Positions 8,814 through 17,796 are shown, counted from the first letter of the stretch. The stretch: 64,000 bases of DNA from an uncultured Oribacterium sp. (GCA_946413525.1 CAMKKZ010000012.1:1-64000), one strand, 5' to 3'. The notes: a model not told the origin generated them from the sequence alone. A program made the numbers and translations.

Positions 8814-8926
8814 GACATAATCCCCCTCCTCATCGTCAGCACCCGGCAGGGCCCGGGATTGGCGGACAGCATCTTGCAGAACATGAAGTCGTCCGCAAGG
8901 GTCAGTTCTTCGTAACGTTTTGCCAT
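8804..8926 (-). pseudogene. N-terminal fragment of a second Rpn-family gene
   Basis: GGAGG at 8936-8940 and ATG at 8926 start a 40-codon frame reading MAKRYEELTLADDFMFCKML, the well-known opening of the same family as the fragment at 755-1075. It diverges after about residue 30 and stops at TGA overlapping the start of the next gene. The initiation signals are intact, so it may still be translated and couple translation to the downstream gene. Confidence 0.72.
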
Positions 8927-8963
8927 GTAATCAGTCCTCCTTTTCCGGTTCCTTCATTCATTA

Positions 8964-9054
8964 CTTTGTGATGCATTGCAATACAATGTAACGGAATGCA
9001 TTGCAATCTGATGTAATGCAATCGAATGTATTACAACGCAATCTGATGCAATGA
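8964..9054. repeat. AATGCATTGCAAT-type degenerate repeat tract
   Basis: ATGCATTGCAAT and variants (ATGTAATGCAAT, ATGTATTACAAC, GCAATCTGATG) recur about every 11-26 bases. The tract lies just upstream of the truncated Rpn gene on its strand. Many units are near-palindromic. No protein-coding signal. Confidence 0.55.
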
Positions 9055-9385
9055 AGGGTTCCGCAGTGCGGAGGCGCTGAATCCTGTCCTGACGGAATCC
9101 GCACCCCGCTGTGTAAATAATGTAAATCGTTTTCAGCAAGGGAAAAGCGGAGAATACCGCATGAGACGGCAGAAAAACTGCCGAAGGATATTGACTTGCT
9201 ATGGATAGCATAGCACGTGCGGCAAAATCTGGCAAGCGCAAATAAATTTCTGCCAAACGCATATTCCGTATTTGATTCACCCGTCAAAAGTCATTTGCCA
9301 TACAAAATCCTGATTTCGCAAGCATGCTACAAACGCTTTATACTGTATGTATCGATACTTTTGACCGGAGAATCATATATTATAA

Positions 9386-9502
9386 GATTCTCGATGGTCT
9401 TATCTGCCCCGTTCCGCCTTATTCGGAGCGTTACTTGAATATGACGGCAAGTCTGGCGAATTCAGTCTGGCAAATACGGATGGATATAAGGGAAGAAAAT
9501 AG
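9386..9502 (+). pseudogene. Possible decayed 3' end of a gene
   Basis: A 38-codon frame after an in-frame TAA reads protein-like (LFGALLEYDGKSGEF, then LANTDGYKGRK) and stops at 9500-9502. A good intrinsic terminator follows 16 nt later. No start or ribosome binding site is seen and I cannot name the family. The call rests only on composition and position relative to the terminator. Confidence 0.25.
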
Positions 9503-9518
9503 CTGATATTCGAAAAGA

Positions 9519-9550
9519 TACACCCTCTGCTGGCCGGAGGGTGTATTTTG
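9519..9550 (+). terminator. Intrinsic terminator upstream of the XRE cassette
   Basis: TACACCCTC (9519-9527) pairs perfectly with GAGGGTGTA (9537-9545), followed by TTTTG. It isolates the XRE cassette promoter from upstream transcription. Confidence 0.75.
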
Positions 9551-9617
9551 GCAGGACGCACCTAACGTGATAGACAGAAGATTTTCACAGGGAGTCATAA
9601 TTATGATATTCATAGCG

Positions 9618-9646
9618 TTGATTTTATGACCTGGAAGGTGTATAAT
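9618..9646 (+). promoter_or_regulatory. Sigma-A type promoter of the XRE-ImmA-PIN cassette
   Basis: TTGATT (-35, 9618-9623), 17-nt spacer, TATAAT (-10, 9641-9646), 30 nt before the XRE start codon. The region around the promoter is the obvious place for autorepression by the XRE protein, though I see no clear operator palindrome. Confidence 0.8.
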
Positions 9647-9675
9647 ACCATCAGGAGGCGAAAGGAGGATTTGCT

Positions 9676-10014
9676 ATGGCTGCAATTAATGAGAAATTGA
9701 AAATGATGAGAGAAAAAGCAGGCTTACGGCAGGGTCAAATTGCGGACTATCTAGGAGTGACACAGACGTTCATTTCAAAGGTTGAGACCGGTGAGAGGAA
9801 TCTCACTGTTGAACAACTGGAAAGCGTTGTGAACCTATATGGTTATAGTCTTGCATCGTTTGCGAGCATGGAACAAGATGCGCATCCTATTCAATTTGCG
9901 TTTAGAGCACAAGATGTAAGCCAAGATGATCTGCGCATTATTGCTGATATTGGTAAGATTGCAATAAACAGTAGATTCATGGCCAAAGTACTGGAGGAAT
10001 CGAATGTTGGATAA
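9676..10014 (+). CDS. XRE-family helix-turn-helix regulator
   Basis: Residues ~6-60 are a lambda-repressor-like HTH (KMMREKAGLRQGQIADYLGV, then TQTFISKVETGERNLTVEQL). The 112-residue length leaves a short C-terminal tail with the DDLRIIADIGKIAINSRFM segment. GGAGG precedes the ATG. It overlaps the protease gene by 11 nt. In known XRE/ImmA pairs the protease cleaves the repressor to switch the locus on; that role here is inference from the arrangement. Confidence 0.88.
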   Translation: MAAINEKLKMMREKAGLRQGQIADYLGVTQTFISKVETGERNLTVEQLESVVNLYGYSLASFASMEQDAHPIQFAFRAQDVSQDDLRIIADIGKIAINSRFMAKVLEESNVG

Positions 10015-10759
10015 ACTGGATCTAAGCACAAAAGCGCAAGAACTACGAGAGTTGCTTGGAGGAGACGCCAATTCCCCGGTTGACATCTTTTCGCTTGTCA
10101 ATCAAATCGATGGGCTTACACTTGTGTTTTATCCTCTTGGAGAAAACATCAGTGGCATGTGTGTCAGGGATAATGAAATACGACTGATAGCGATTAACTC
10201 GACGATGTCCTATGGACGACAGAGATTCTCTCTCGCCCATGAGCTATATCACCTGTATTATGATGACGAATCCGGGTTTAATGTTTGCTCAACGAAACTT
10301 AATCCCAAAAGTGAGAACGAAAAGTGCGCGGATCAGTTTGCCTCTTTCTTCCTCGCGCCATACAAATCATTAAGGACAGCAATTAAGAAGTTCGCGGAAA
10401 AAAGCCCTCTTTCCATCCAGCACGTAATTGCACTGGAACAATACTTTGGAATGAGTCATCTGGCGATGTTCTGGAGATTAGTTTCGGAAGGATATCTCTC
10501 ATCGGAAAAACTTGACGACTATAGCTACGGTGTTATTTCCGCAGCAAGAAGCCTTGGATATGATGATAAGCTGTACAAACCGACTCCTGTTAATTACCAA
10601 AGACGAACGTATGGATACTATTTGAAACAGGTTGAAGAATTGAGGAAAAAAGCGTTGGTTTCATCCGGAAAGATTGATGAACTGCTGCTTGATGCTTTCC
10701 GTGATGATATTGCATTTGGATTGGATGAAGAGAATCATGGAGGAGAGGTAATTGATTGA
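10004..10759 (+). CDS. ImmA/IrrE family metallo-endopeptidase
   Basis: Zinc metalloprotease of the COG2856 family. The zinc motif HExxH is seen as FSLAHELYHLYY (His-Glu-Leu-Tyr-His, residues ~77-81), with a further conserved block EKCADQFASFFLAP that supplies the third ligand region. The C-terminal half has the family's usual helical domain. GGAGG at 9993-9997 precedes the ATG. It overlaps both neighbours, indicating translational coupling. The probable substrate is the XRE regulator encoded just upstream. Confidence 0.88.
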   Translation: MLDKLDLSTKAQELRELLGGDANSPVDIFSLVNQIDGLTLVFYPLGENISGMCVRDNEIRLIAINSTMSYGRQRFSLAHELYHLYYDDESGFNVCSTKLNPKSENEKCADQFASFFLAPYKSLRTAIKKFAEKSPLSIQHVIALEQYFGMSHLAMFWRLVSEGYLSSEKLDDYSYGVISAARSLGYDDKLYKPTPVNYQRRTYGYYLKQVEELRKKALVSSGKIDELLLDAFRDDIAFGLDEENHGGEVID

Positions 10760-11282
10760 GAAGTATTTCTTTGATACTGATTGCCTCTCGGCTTTTCTTT
10801 GGGTTCGAGAGGAAAGCATTTTGGCAACACTATACCCCGGCAGTATAATCCTGCCCGCGCAAGTATATAACGAGCTTCAGAAAGTTCCTCATTTACAGGC
10901 TAAGGTTGATTCACTAAAGAATCGCGGAGCTCTTTATATTGAAAGTATGGAAGCTGGATCGGTAGAATATAGCGATTATCTGCAGATGACAACATTCCCC
11001 GAGGATGGGACGCGAATAATTGGTAGAGGGGAAGCCGCAGGGATCGCTATGGCAAAACACAGAAATGGTACGCTTGCCAGTAATAATCTTTGTGATATCC
11101 GTCCATATGTTGAGAAGTACGCAATTTCGCATATTACGACAGGAGATATTCTAATTGAAGCAATGGATGCTGGGATCATCACAGAAACAGAAGGAAACCG
11201 CATTTGGGCAGATATGATACAAAAACGGCGCATGCTTCCAACTACTTCATTTTCGGATTATTTATCAAGCTATCCGAATTAG
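10752..11282 (+). CDS. PIN-like domain protein of the XRE-ImmA cassette
   Basis: Starts with TTG, 6 nt after AGGAG, overlapping the protease stop. The N-terminus YFFDTDCLSAFL has the Asp pair expected at the first acidic site of PIN nucleases; PAQVYNEL supplies a Glu and GRGEAAGIAMAKHRNG then SNNLCDIRPY resembles the later GEA...A and NxxD blocks. 176 residues, no membrane segment. By analogy with PIN toxins it could be an RNase, and the operon may be a protease-controlled toxin or stress module. The PIN call is from motifs only and the active site looks non-canonical. Confidence 0.65.
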   Translation: MIEKYFFDTDCLSAFLWVREESILATLYPGSIILPAQVYNELQKVPHLQAKVDSLKNRGALYIESMEAGSVEYSDYLQMTTFPEDGTRIIGRGEAAGIAMAKHRNGTLASNNLCDIRPYVEKYAISHITTGDILIEAMDAGIITETEGNRIWADMIQKRRMLPTTSFSDYLSSYPN

Positions 11283-11371
11283 ATAATAGCAGTAAAAAGG
11301 CAGGACGTTGCAGGCAATGCTTCTTTGCTGAGGCAATGCCGAAGGGGGGGTGGCGTTCCAAAAATAAATGC

Positions 11372-11531
11372 AACTATTCAGCGCCCTATTCGCAGTCGCC
11401 TTTGGCGACTGCTCATGTGGGCGTTCAGAGGCGCTCCGCGCCTTGTCCGCCCTCTGGATTTCCGAGAATTCCAAATGAAAAGCAAGCTTTCCATTTGGAA
11501 TTCTCGGAAATCCAGAGGGCGCTGAATAGTT
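11372..11531. repeat. Compound palindromic element with AACTATTCAG ends
   Basis: Outer arms AACTATTCAGCGCCC (11372-11386) and its exact complement at 11517-11531. Inside are GCAGTCGCC TTT GGCGACTGC (11392-11412) and a 30-bp perfect inverted repeat, 11448-11477 against 11492-11521, with a 14-nt centre that itself can pair. No ORF with coding features. It lies between the PIN gene and the large surface-protein gene and may also end transcription. Confidence 0.85.
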
Positions 11532-11572
11532 ACAAATAAATATAATATGGAAGGATCGTGTGAGATTTATAA

Positions 11573-11698
11573 ACTGAATTTTTTTAATTCAGTGAAAAAA
11601 TTGTAAGAAATTTGTAAAAAAATGGAATGAAATAGAGGGTAAGAATCGGAAATTCAGTTTTTTAAGCTGTTTACAAAAGGAAGGAAAGGGATTATAAT
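11573..11698 (+). promoter_or_regulatory. Promoter region of the 1864-aa surface protein
   Basis: TTTACA (11670-11675), 17-nt spacer, TATAAT (11693-11698) make a good sigma-A promoter, giving a ~100-nt leader. Upstream, ACTGAATT (11573-11580) and AATTCAGT (11586-11593) form an inverted repeat, and GAAATTCAG recurs near 11650; these may bind a regulator. The surrounding 250 bases are AT-rich and hold no gene. Confidence 0.65.
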
Positions 11699-11805
11699 TT
11701 AATCCGTATATGTAAAAATAGGAACAAGCTGCGGGATAGGGAGGACAGGGAAGGTCCTAAATGTATTCCGTAGCATTGCTGTGAGTATGGGGAAAGGAAG
11801 GACTT

Positions 11806-14800
11806 ATGCTTATGATGAGAGAGTCAATCAAAAAGCTGTCCGGGAAGGCACTTGCCGTGCTGCTGTCATTCTCCATGCTGGGGAATTCCGTGGTATTTGC
11901 AGCCGAGCTTTCCGACAGGGATGTAACGGGTGGAACGAATATTGAGGAAGTTTCCCAGACTGTGACAGAGGACGGGCTTTCCGAGGAAGAAAAAAAGCTG
12001 CTTTTGCTGCAGGAGGATGGGGGGCTTCTGTCTGAGGATGAGGAAACAGCGGAAGAAGGGATTATTTCTGAAGATGCAGAGGAATTCGGGAATTCCGAGG
12101 TTTCAGAGGGATTGGAAGGTTCTGACAGTTCTGAAGGCACTGATGACTCCGGCGAGGAGGGCAGCGGAGATGATGAATTCCTGCCAGAGAATGAAGAGGA
12201 ATCGTCAGAAACTTCTGAAGAGGATTTGACGGGCCAGGATGCCGGTGAGGCTTATGGGTCATCTTCGGAAGAGGAAGATCCCACGGAAGGCAGCGTTGAG
12301 TCGGGTAATGCTGAATCGGGTGAGGCTATATCAGAAGATGATCCGCTTAATGCATCAGGCTCAGAGAACGCGGGAGATAATGCCGGTCAAACAGGAGAAG
12401 GCATATCGAACGAGGGCACCGAATCAGAAGGACAGCCTGAAGAGACTGTTTCCGATGCCTCCGGAGATTCTGAAAATGCCGGAAACCAGGCTGTTTCTGA
12501 TGGCCTGCCTCAGGAAGAGACTGCAGCTTCCGATTCAAATGGACAGGAAGGAAATGAAACTGGACTAGAGAGCTGGGTCGTCATTGAAGATTCGGCTAAC
12601 AATTCCCAAGATGGAAACGGCGGAGAAGAGATTCTCAGTGAGACCGGTGATTCCGACAACCCGGTTAATTCTGATAATTCAGAAGTGGAATCGGAGACGG
12701 ACAGTGCGATTGGTGAAGCTGTCTCTGAAGGGGCCGGGAACGAAGATCTCGAGAGCGTTACATCTGATGATAACGGGGAATCTGCCGGAGAAGAGACAGA
12801 ATCAGTAGAAGCGGATGCGCAGGAAGCTGATGGGACTCTTTCCGAGGGAGAGAATGTCAGCACTGAGGATTCTGGACTTGGGGATGCTCTTGGCGAAGAT
12901 GAATCAATGGACGATGCCGCGTCTGATGACGAGAGCACGGAGGAGGCATCGGATTATTCGGATGAGTTGATTGAGGATAGCCTTTCGGATGATTCTGCCG
13001 GGGAACCGGATGAGTCTGGATCCGCGGAAGAGTCGGATGGCTATGATGACGCGGCGGAAGACAGTAATGAGGATCTGACGGAATCTGTTGAGGAAGAGGT
13101 CGAGATTTCGGACGGAGAAACAGAGAGTCAGGAAGATAGCGTGGTTTCGGAGGAATCTGCGGAAGCATCTCAGGAGCAGATGAGCGAGAGCCAGACGGAA
13201 GAAACGCAGGAAAGCCTTGCGGAAAGCTCTGAGGCAGAAACAGAGGGAACCCTATCGGAGAGCCTGGTCGATGAAAGTCTGGCGGCGGAAGCCGAATCCA
13301 AGGCTGCTGCAGAGCTTCTGGAAGAGGAAGCCGCGCTGCAGGCGGGAGAAAAGATCCTTCTGGACAAGTCCAGTCTGATCGTGGCGTTGGACAATCAAAA
13401 GCTGGAAAAGCTGACAGCAAAGCTTTACCTCGGTGAGGACGAGCCGGTTCCGGAAATTACCTGGACATCCGACGCCCCCGAAGTTGCGAATGTGAACAGC
13501 GCCAAGGGAACAAGTAACACCATCAAGCCTCTGAAGCCGGGCACGGCTACGATTACGGCAAGGATTGGTCAAGGCGTAGGTGAATATGCAAGCTGCAAAG
13601 TAACTGTGTATAGCCTTGAAATCATACTGGATCCGAACATTACTAATACTGATCTTAAGGGGCTGTATATCGATGACCGGGAAGTAACATTGATAGGCAG
13701 ACTATATAAAGGTAACGAAGATCCGGTTAATTTGTACAGTGGACTCACATGGAATCCGAAGAATAAGAATGTGGTCGGCGGTATTAACGCGAATGGCGTC
13801 CTGACACTTTCAGGGGCCGGAGATTCGGATATTGAAGCCAGCTATACAACTGACGGCACCAAGCTTACGGCTAAGGTAACGGTAACTGTGAAGCCGCCAA
13901 TCGAACTGGATACGCATAATCTTTCATTGGTCCGAGGCAGCTATCATGATTTTACAGCTACCTTTAACTTTAAAAACAGACCGGATCTTACTGTCAATGA
14001 CCTTACGTGGACTTCCGAAAACACCCTGGTTGCCACGGTGGATGAAAACGGCAGACTGTATGCGGCAACGGCCCAACAGAAACCAATCAAGATCAAAGCA
14101 GAGGTAACGAAAGACAGTCAGTACTATGCTGAATGTCTGGTGAGAGTTACAGATTCATATGTAAAGGCGACTAATATAGATTTGACACCAGCCCCGATGA
14201 ATATAACTGTGGGGAACACTCAGAAGATCGTTGCTGTGGTCCATCCTACAGATGCGACAAACCAGACGGTTGAATGGTCAAGCGCAAATACTGAAATTGC
14301 GTCAGTAAACACTAAAAATGGTGTTGTGACTGCTCTCAAGGCCGGGCAGACGAGTATTTTCGCAAAGGTCATAAATACATTACCGAATAACCAGACAGAA
14401 GAAGTGGTGGCAGAATGCAAGGTTTATGTTTCGGATGGTATTAAGCTTGACAAACAGTTTTTGTCGCTGGATTACCTGGGCAAACCCGACACTTTGACAG
14501 CGACGATTTCTCCCGAGTTCGTGGATGGATATGATATGCCGGTGTCCTGGGAGGTTGGAGACGAGGGAATCGTTAACATTGAGGAGGAAACTGAGGGCAA
14601 TGACAAGGTAATGATTATAAGTCCCGCGGGACAGGGCGACACCTTCGTCAGGGCCTATAATGATATTGCGGGGCTTGACGCAATTTGCTATGTTCATGTG
14701 GAACCCTATGATCTTGCGAAAGCGACAATAAAACTGACACTACCGGATGATGGCTACACCTTCGCCATAGGAGAGGAAAAGAAGCCGCCCATTACCATTA

Positions 14801-17400
14801 CGATTACGGACTATGCCAACCAGTCCGAGGAATATAATGTGACTGATGTTCCGGGAAGTTTCCTGCCACACTATGAAGATAATATAGATGCTTCCACACA
14901 CGCAAAAGCCTGGGTAGAGGGGCAGGGGAACTTCAAGGGTACTACGGCAAAGTCTCACTTCACCATCAAGATGCTGAACCCGACCTTGACTTTGGCTTAT
15001 AAGAATGGTTCAATCCTGACTCCGGGAGAAACCACAATCAATTCCTATTATACCGCCGAGCCGACTGCTTTCCAGTTTACTTATATAGGGGACAGCAAGG
15101 TGCAGGCAAAGATTACAGGAACGAACAAAGAAGGCCAGGAGATTGCGAAGGTCACGCAGCTTGATAATGATGCCGGAACCTTCCAGATTGAAATACTGCA
15201 GTATGGTGAGGCCACTTTGGAGTTGTCTTCGCCGGCTACGAACAATACCTATGCTATTGCCCCGGTCAAGTATTCACTGGTCGTAGCAAAGGCCGACTTT
15301 ACGGATGCTACAAAAACGAAGATCGAGGTGTCGGGAGAGTATATTTTCAATACCCAGGAACAGGAGCCTACCTTGAAGGTTTACTACAATAATGTAGAGA
15401 TGGTTGAAGGAAAGGATTTTACTGTTTCCTTTGAGAATAACCGGAACGCTTTCGTTAATAAGAGCAAGTCAAGCCGGAACAGTTCAACAGGAGCGCCAAG
15501 GATTATCGTTACAGGTATCGGAAGCTGCCAGAACAGGGCGGTACAGACCTTTGACATCCAGAAGAGGGACATTAATTACGACCAGGTAAAGGTCATCCTT
15601 AAGCCGAAGGAATTCGACTATACCGGTACGTCACAGGAACCGGGCGTTACGATCACCTACGAGGGTGAAACGCTGATCAACAGCAGGGATGATCCGAACA
15701 ATGCGGATTACAGCTACTATTTTGACAGGAAGGAGACAATTTCCGGCGGTACGGTCACGGTCGTGATTCAGGCTACCACAAACAGCACGAACTATACCGG
15801 GAAGCGGGAAGTCAGCTATGTCATTAATCCGATTGCCGCGTCCATAGCGATTGAATCTGCGAACAAGCACTTTGACGGGAGCAAAACGATTACGATTCCG
15901 GCAAGGTCGCCCGGCATTTCACTGACGGTTGACTATCGCGGGGACGCTTCGCCTATCGCCACAATAAGTAAGAGCTATGCGGCATCCGTGACGCTGACCA
16001 GCAACACGAAGAAATCCGGAAGCAAAAAGGATGCCAACGTAAACGAGTCTAATGAGTACACGCTGACGATAGCGCCAAAGCGGACCGGGAAATATACGAT
16101 CAAGCTGAGCGCGGGGGCCACAGCGAATTACAAGCCCTGTAGCAAGACTTACACCCTCATCATTACACCGGCTGATATGAGTTATGCCGAGGTGACGGTG
16201 GAGGATGTGATGTATACCGGCAAGGCATTGAAGCCGGATCCGGTTGTTGTCATAGACGGTCTTACGCTGATCAAGGGCGAGGATTACAGGTGCAGCTACA
16301 AGAATAACAAGAATGCAGGGACGGCGACGATCACCATAACCGGTATTGGAGCCTGTACCGGAACGACCAGCGCGACATTCACGATCAACAAAAAGCCTTT
16401 GAACGATAGGAAATTAAAGGTTACTGCGACGATGCCGGAAGGCCAGCTTTGGCAGTATGACGGTGTGACGGAGTGGAAGCCGGATCCCATCGTGGACGGG
16501 GGCAACTGCAAGAAGTACAATCCGAAGACCGGGAAGGGAGATTATTCCGCCCAGTACAAGTATACGAAGAATGTGAAGAAGGGCGTGACAACCTATCCTA
16601 ATGACGATGTGCTGATTGATGCCGGAGCCGTTACTGTCTTCATATTCGCAACACCCGATGGAAACTATACCGGCAGCATACAGACGACCTACACCATTCT
16701 TCCGGCCTATCTTTCCGACGCGGTGGTAACGCTTGAAAAGGATAAATACACCTATACCGGAAAGAAGATTGAGCCGAAGGTGACATCGGTCACCGTTGGG
16801 AACCTTGTTCTGGAAGAGAATATCGACTACAAGATAAGCTACGGCGCAAATAAGGAAATCGGAAACGGGACGGTCACCGTTGCAGGGTTGAAGATTAAGA
16901 ATATGCCTCAAAATATTGACGACAAGTCATCCATCACGGTTCCGTTCAAAATTGTGCCGAGGGAAAACAGCTCTTATAGTGGTGGCGGCTCAAGCGGCGG
17001 AGGTGGCGGCGGGGGCGGCGGCTCAAGCGGAGGCGGCTTCGGCTATGGAACCTATTCCTCCGGCATGCCTACTATACTGGGCGGCTTAAGCATTATGGGC
17101 GGCACGACCTATCTTGCGGATACGTTGGGTCACTGGACTCAGAATCCTGATGGCAGGTGGTTCTATAGGGACGACCAGAACAGGAACTGGACCGGTTGGA
17201 TCGTTTCCAGCCATAACTGGTATTATCTCGGGCCGGATGGCAGTATGCTGACAGGCTGGCAGTACGTTAATGGAAAGTGGTATTATTTCCATACCATTTC
17301 CGATGGGTCCATGGGCAGGATGTATGTTGACACAATGACGCCTGATGGTTATCATGTGGGTATTGACGGATCTTGGGATGGTCTGGGAGTCGGAAATTAA
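11806..17400 (+). CDS. Giant acidic surface protein with Ig-like domains and wall-binding tail
   Basis: 1864 residues. Signal peptide LSGKALAVLLSFSMLGNSVVFAA; then ~450 residues of Ser/Glu/Asp-rich disordered stalk (to ~495); then a series of bacterial Ig-like (Big_2-type) domains with PGTATITA- and GVVTALKAGQTSIFAKV-like strands, and several YTGK-containing domains (GKALKPDPVV, GKKIEPKVTS) like those in the protein at 1789. A Gly/Ser linker (~1723-1747) precedes cell-wall-binding repeats (GRWFYRDDQNRNWTGWIV, WYYLGPDGSMLTGWQYVNGK). GGAAAGGAAGG precedes the ATG at 11806; ATGs at 11812 and 11815 are alternatives. Likely a long wall-anchored fibre that holds Ig domains away from the cell; ligand unknown. 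Confidence 0.88.
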   Translation: MLMMRESIKKLSGKALAVLLSFSMLGNSVVFAAELSDRDVTGGTNIEEVSQTVTEDGLSEEEKKLLLLQEDGGLLSEDEETAEEGIISEDAEEFGNSEVSEGLEGSDSSEGTDDSGEEGSGDDEFLPENEEESSETSEEDLTGQDAGEAYGSSSEEEDPTEGSVESGNAESGEAISEDDPLNASGSENAGDNAGQTGEGISNEGTESEGQPEETVSDASGDSENAGNQAVSDGLPQEETAASDSNGQEGNETGLESWVVIEDSANNSQDGNGGEEILSETGDSDNPVNSDNSEVESETDSAIGEAVSEGAGNEDLESVTSDDNGESAGEETESVEADAQEADGTLSEGENVSTEDSGLGDALGEDESMDDAASDDESTEEASDYSDELIEDSLSDDSAGEPDESGSAEESDGYDDAAEDSNEDLTESVEEEVEISDGETESQEDSVVSEESAEASQEQMSESQTEETQESLAESSEAETEGTLSESLVDESLAAEAESKAAAELLEEEAALQAGEKILLDKSSLIVALDNQKLEKLTAKLYLGEDEPVPEITWTSDAPEVANVNSAKGTSNTIKPLKPGTATITARIGQGVGEYASCKVTVYSLEIILDPNITNTDLKGLYIDDREVTLIGRLYKGNEDPVNLYSGLTWNPKNKNVVGGINANGVLTLSGAGDSDIEASYTTDGTKLTAKVTVTVKPPIELDTHNLSLVRGSYHDFTATFNFKNRPDLTVNDLTWTSENTLVATVDENGRLYAATAQQKPIKIKAEVTKDSQYYAECLVRVTDSYVKATNIDLTPAPMNITVGNTQKIVAVVHPTDATNQTVEWSSANTEIASVNTKNGVVTALKAGQTSIFAKVINTLPNNQTEEVVAECKVYVSDGIKLDKQFLSLDYLGKPDTLTATISPEFVDGYDMPVSWEVGDEGIVNIEEETEGNDKVMIISPAGQGDTFVRAYNDIAGLDAICYVHVEPYDLAKATIKLTLPDDGYTFAIGEEKKPPITITITDYANQSEEYNVTDVPGSFLPHYEDNIDASTHAKAWVEGQGNFKGTTAKSHFTIKMLNPTLTLAYKNGSILTPGETTINSYYTAEPTAFQFTYIGDSKVQAKITGTNKEGQEIAKVTQLDNDAGTFQIEILQYGEATLELSSPATNNTYAIAPVKYSLVVAKADFTDATKTKIEVSGEYIFNTQEQEPTLKVYYNNVEMVEGKDFTVSFENNRNAFVNKSKSSRNSSTGAPRIIVTGIGSCQNRAVQTFDIQKRDINYDQVKVILKPKEFDYTGTSQEPGVTITYEGETLINSRDDPNNADYSYYFDRKETISGGTVTVVIQATTNSTNYTGKREVSYVINPIAASIAIESANKHFDGSKTITIPARSPGISLTVDYRGDASPIATISKSYAASVTLTSNTKKSGSKKDANVNESNEYTLTIAPKRTGKYTIKLSAGATANYKPCSKTYTLIITPADMSYAEVTVEDVMYTGKALKPDPVVVIDGLTLIKGEDYRCSYKNNKNAGTATITITGIGACTGTTSATFTINKKPLNDRKLKVTATMPEGQLWQYDGVTEWKPDPIVDGGNCKKYNPKTGKGDYSAQYKYTKNVKKGVTTYPNDDVLIDAGAVTVFIFATPDGNYTGSIQTTYTILPAYLSDAVVTLEKDKYTYTGKKIEPKVTSVTVGNLVLEENIDYKISYGANKEIGNGTVTVAGLKIKNMPQNIDDKSSITVPFKIVPRENSSYSGGGSSGGGGGGGGGSSGGGFGYGTYSSGMPTILGGLSIMGGTTYLADTLGHWTQNPDGRWFYRDDQNRNWTGWIVSSHNWYYLGPDGSMLTGWQYVNGKWYYFHTISDGSMGRMYVDTMTPDGYHVGIDGSWDGLGVGN

Positions 17401-17518
17401 GAGCCATTTTATTCCACGGGCAGTTTGACGGTCAGAACTCATTGTGGAAAAATTCGCTTTGAAGAATGAGAATGTGACTAGCGTTTAATCCTGCTGGATT
17501 TTGCCAGGCAGAGCAGGG

Positions 17519-17550
17519 CGGGCGTTCGGAGAAATCCGGACGCCCGTTTT
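17519..17550 (+). terminator. Intrinsic terminator of the giant surface protein
   Basis: CGGGCGTTCGGA (17519-17530) pairs with TCCGGACGCCCG (17535-17546) with one G-T wobble and a GAAA loop, followed by TTTTGTTT. It sits about 120 nt after the stop codon. Confidence 0.85.
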
Positions 17551-17599
17551 GTTTATTCAATGAAACGCTGATTAAATCCACCTTTCCTTATGATGCACA

Positions 17600-17680
17600 C
17601 GAAAATACAAAAGGAAATTTGCCGCTGCGCGGCACATTTACGACACTGGAAACGCGTAAATCGGCGTTTCCTTAAAACAA
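17600..17680. repeat. GGAAACGC hairpin repeat, copy 1
   Basis: GGAAACGC (17648-17655), 8-nt loop, GCGTTTCC (17664-17671), preceded by a TGCCGCTGCGCGGCA hairpin. The block from GCG-CATTT-CGAC to CGTTTCCTTA recurs at 41835-41877, so it is a dispersed intergenic repeat. Confidence 0.65.
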
Positions 17681-17767
17681 GAGATTAGCGGTCTTCAATG
17701 CATGAGGAAGCCATGACTTGAAGGAATGATAGCGATTACCTTCTGCTCAATTGAGAATATTTCTTTA

Positions 17768-17796
17768 TTGACATCTGCCCATTACCATGGTAATGT
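17768..17796 (+). promoter_or_regulatory. Candidate promoter with palindromic operator for the peptide importer
   Basis: TTGACA (17768-17773), 17-nt spacer, TAATGT (17791-17796). A perfect 16-bp palindrome CATTACCATGGTAATG (17780-17795) lies between the boxes and overlaps the -10, the classic place for a repressor. It would give a ~270-nt leader containing the hairpin element C before the binding-protein gene. The regulator is not encoded nearby as far as I can see. Confidence 0.5.

Noticed and set aside
9217-9506. 73-aa and 60-aa ORFs upstream of the XRE cassette
   Set aside because: No ribosome binding site and no protein-like composition; another frame of the same DNA looks more like a decayed gene end.
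12062-13572. Antisense ORFs opposite the second acidic stalk
   Set aside because: Same codon-bias artefact; Ser- and Pro-rich, no start signals or family motifs.
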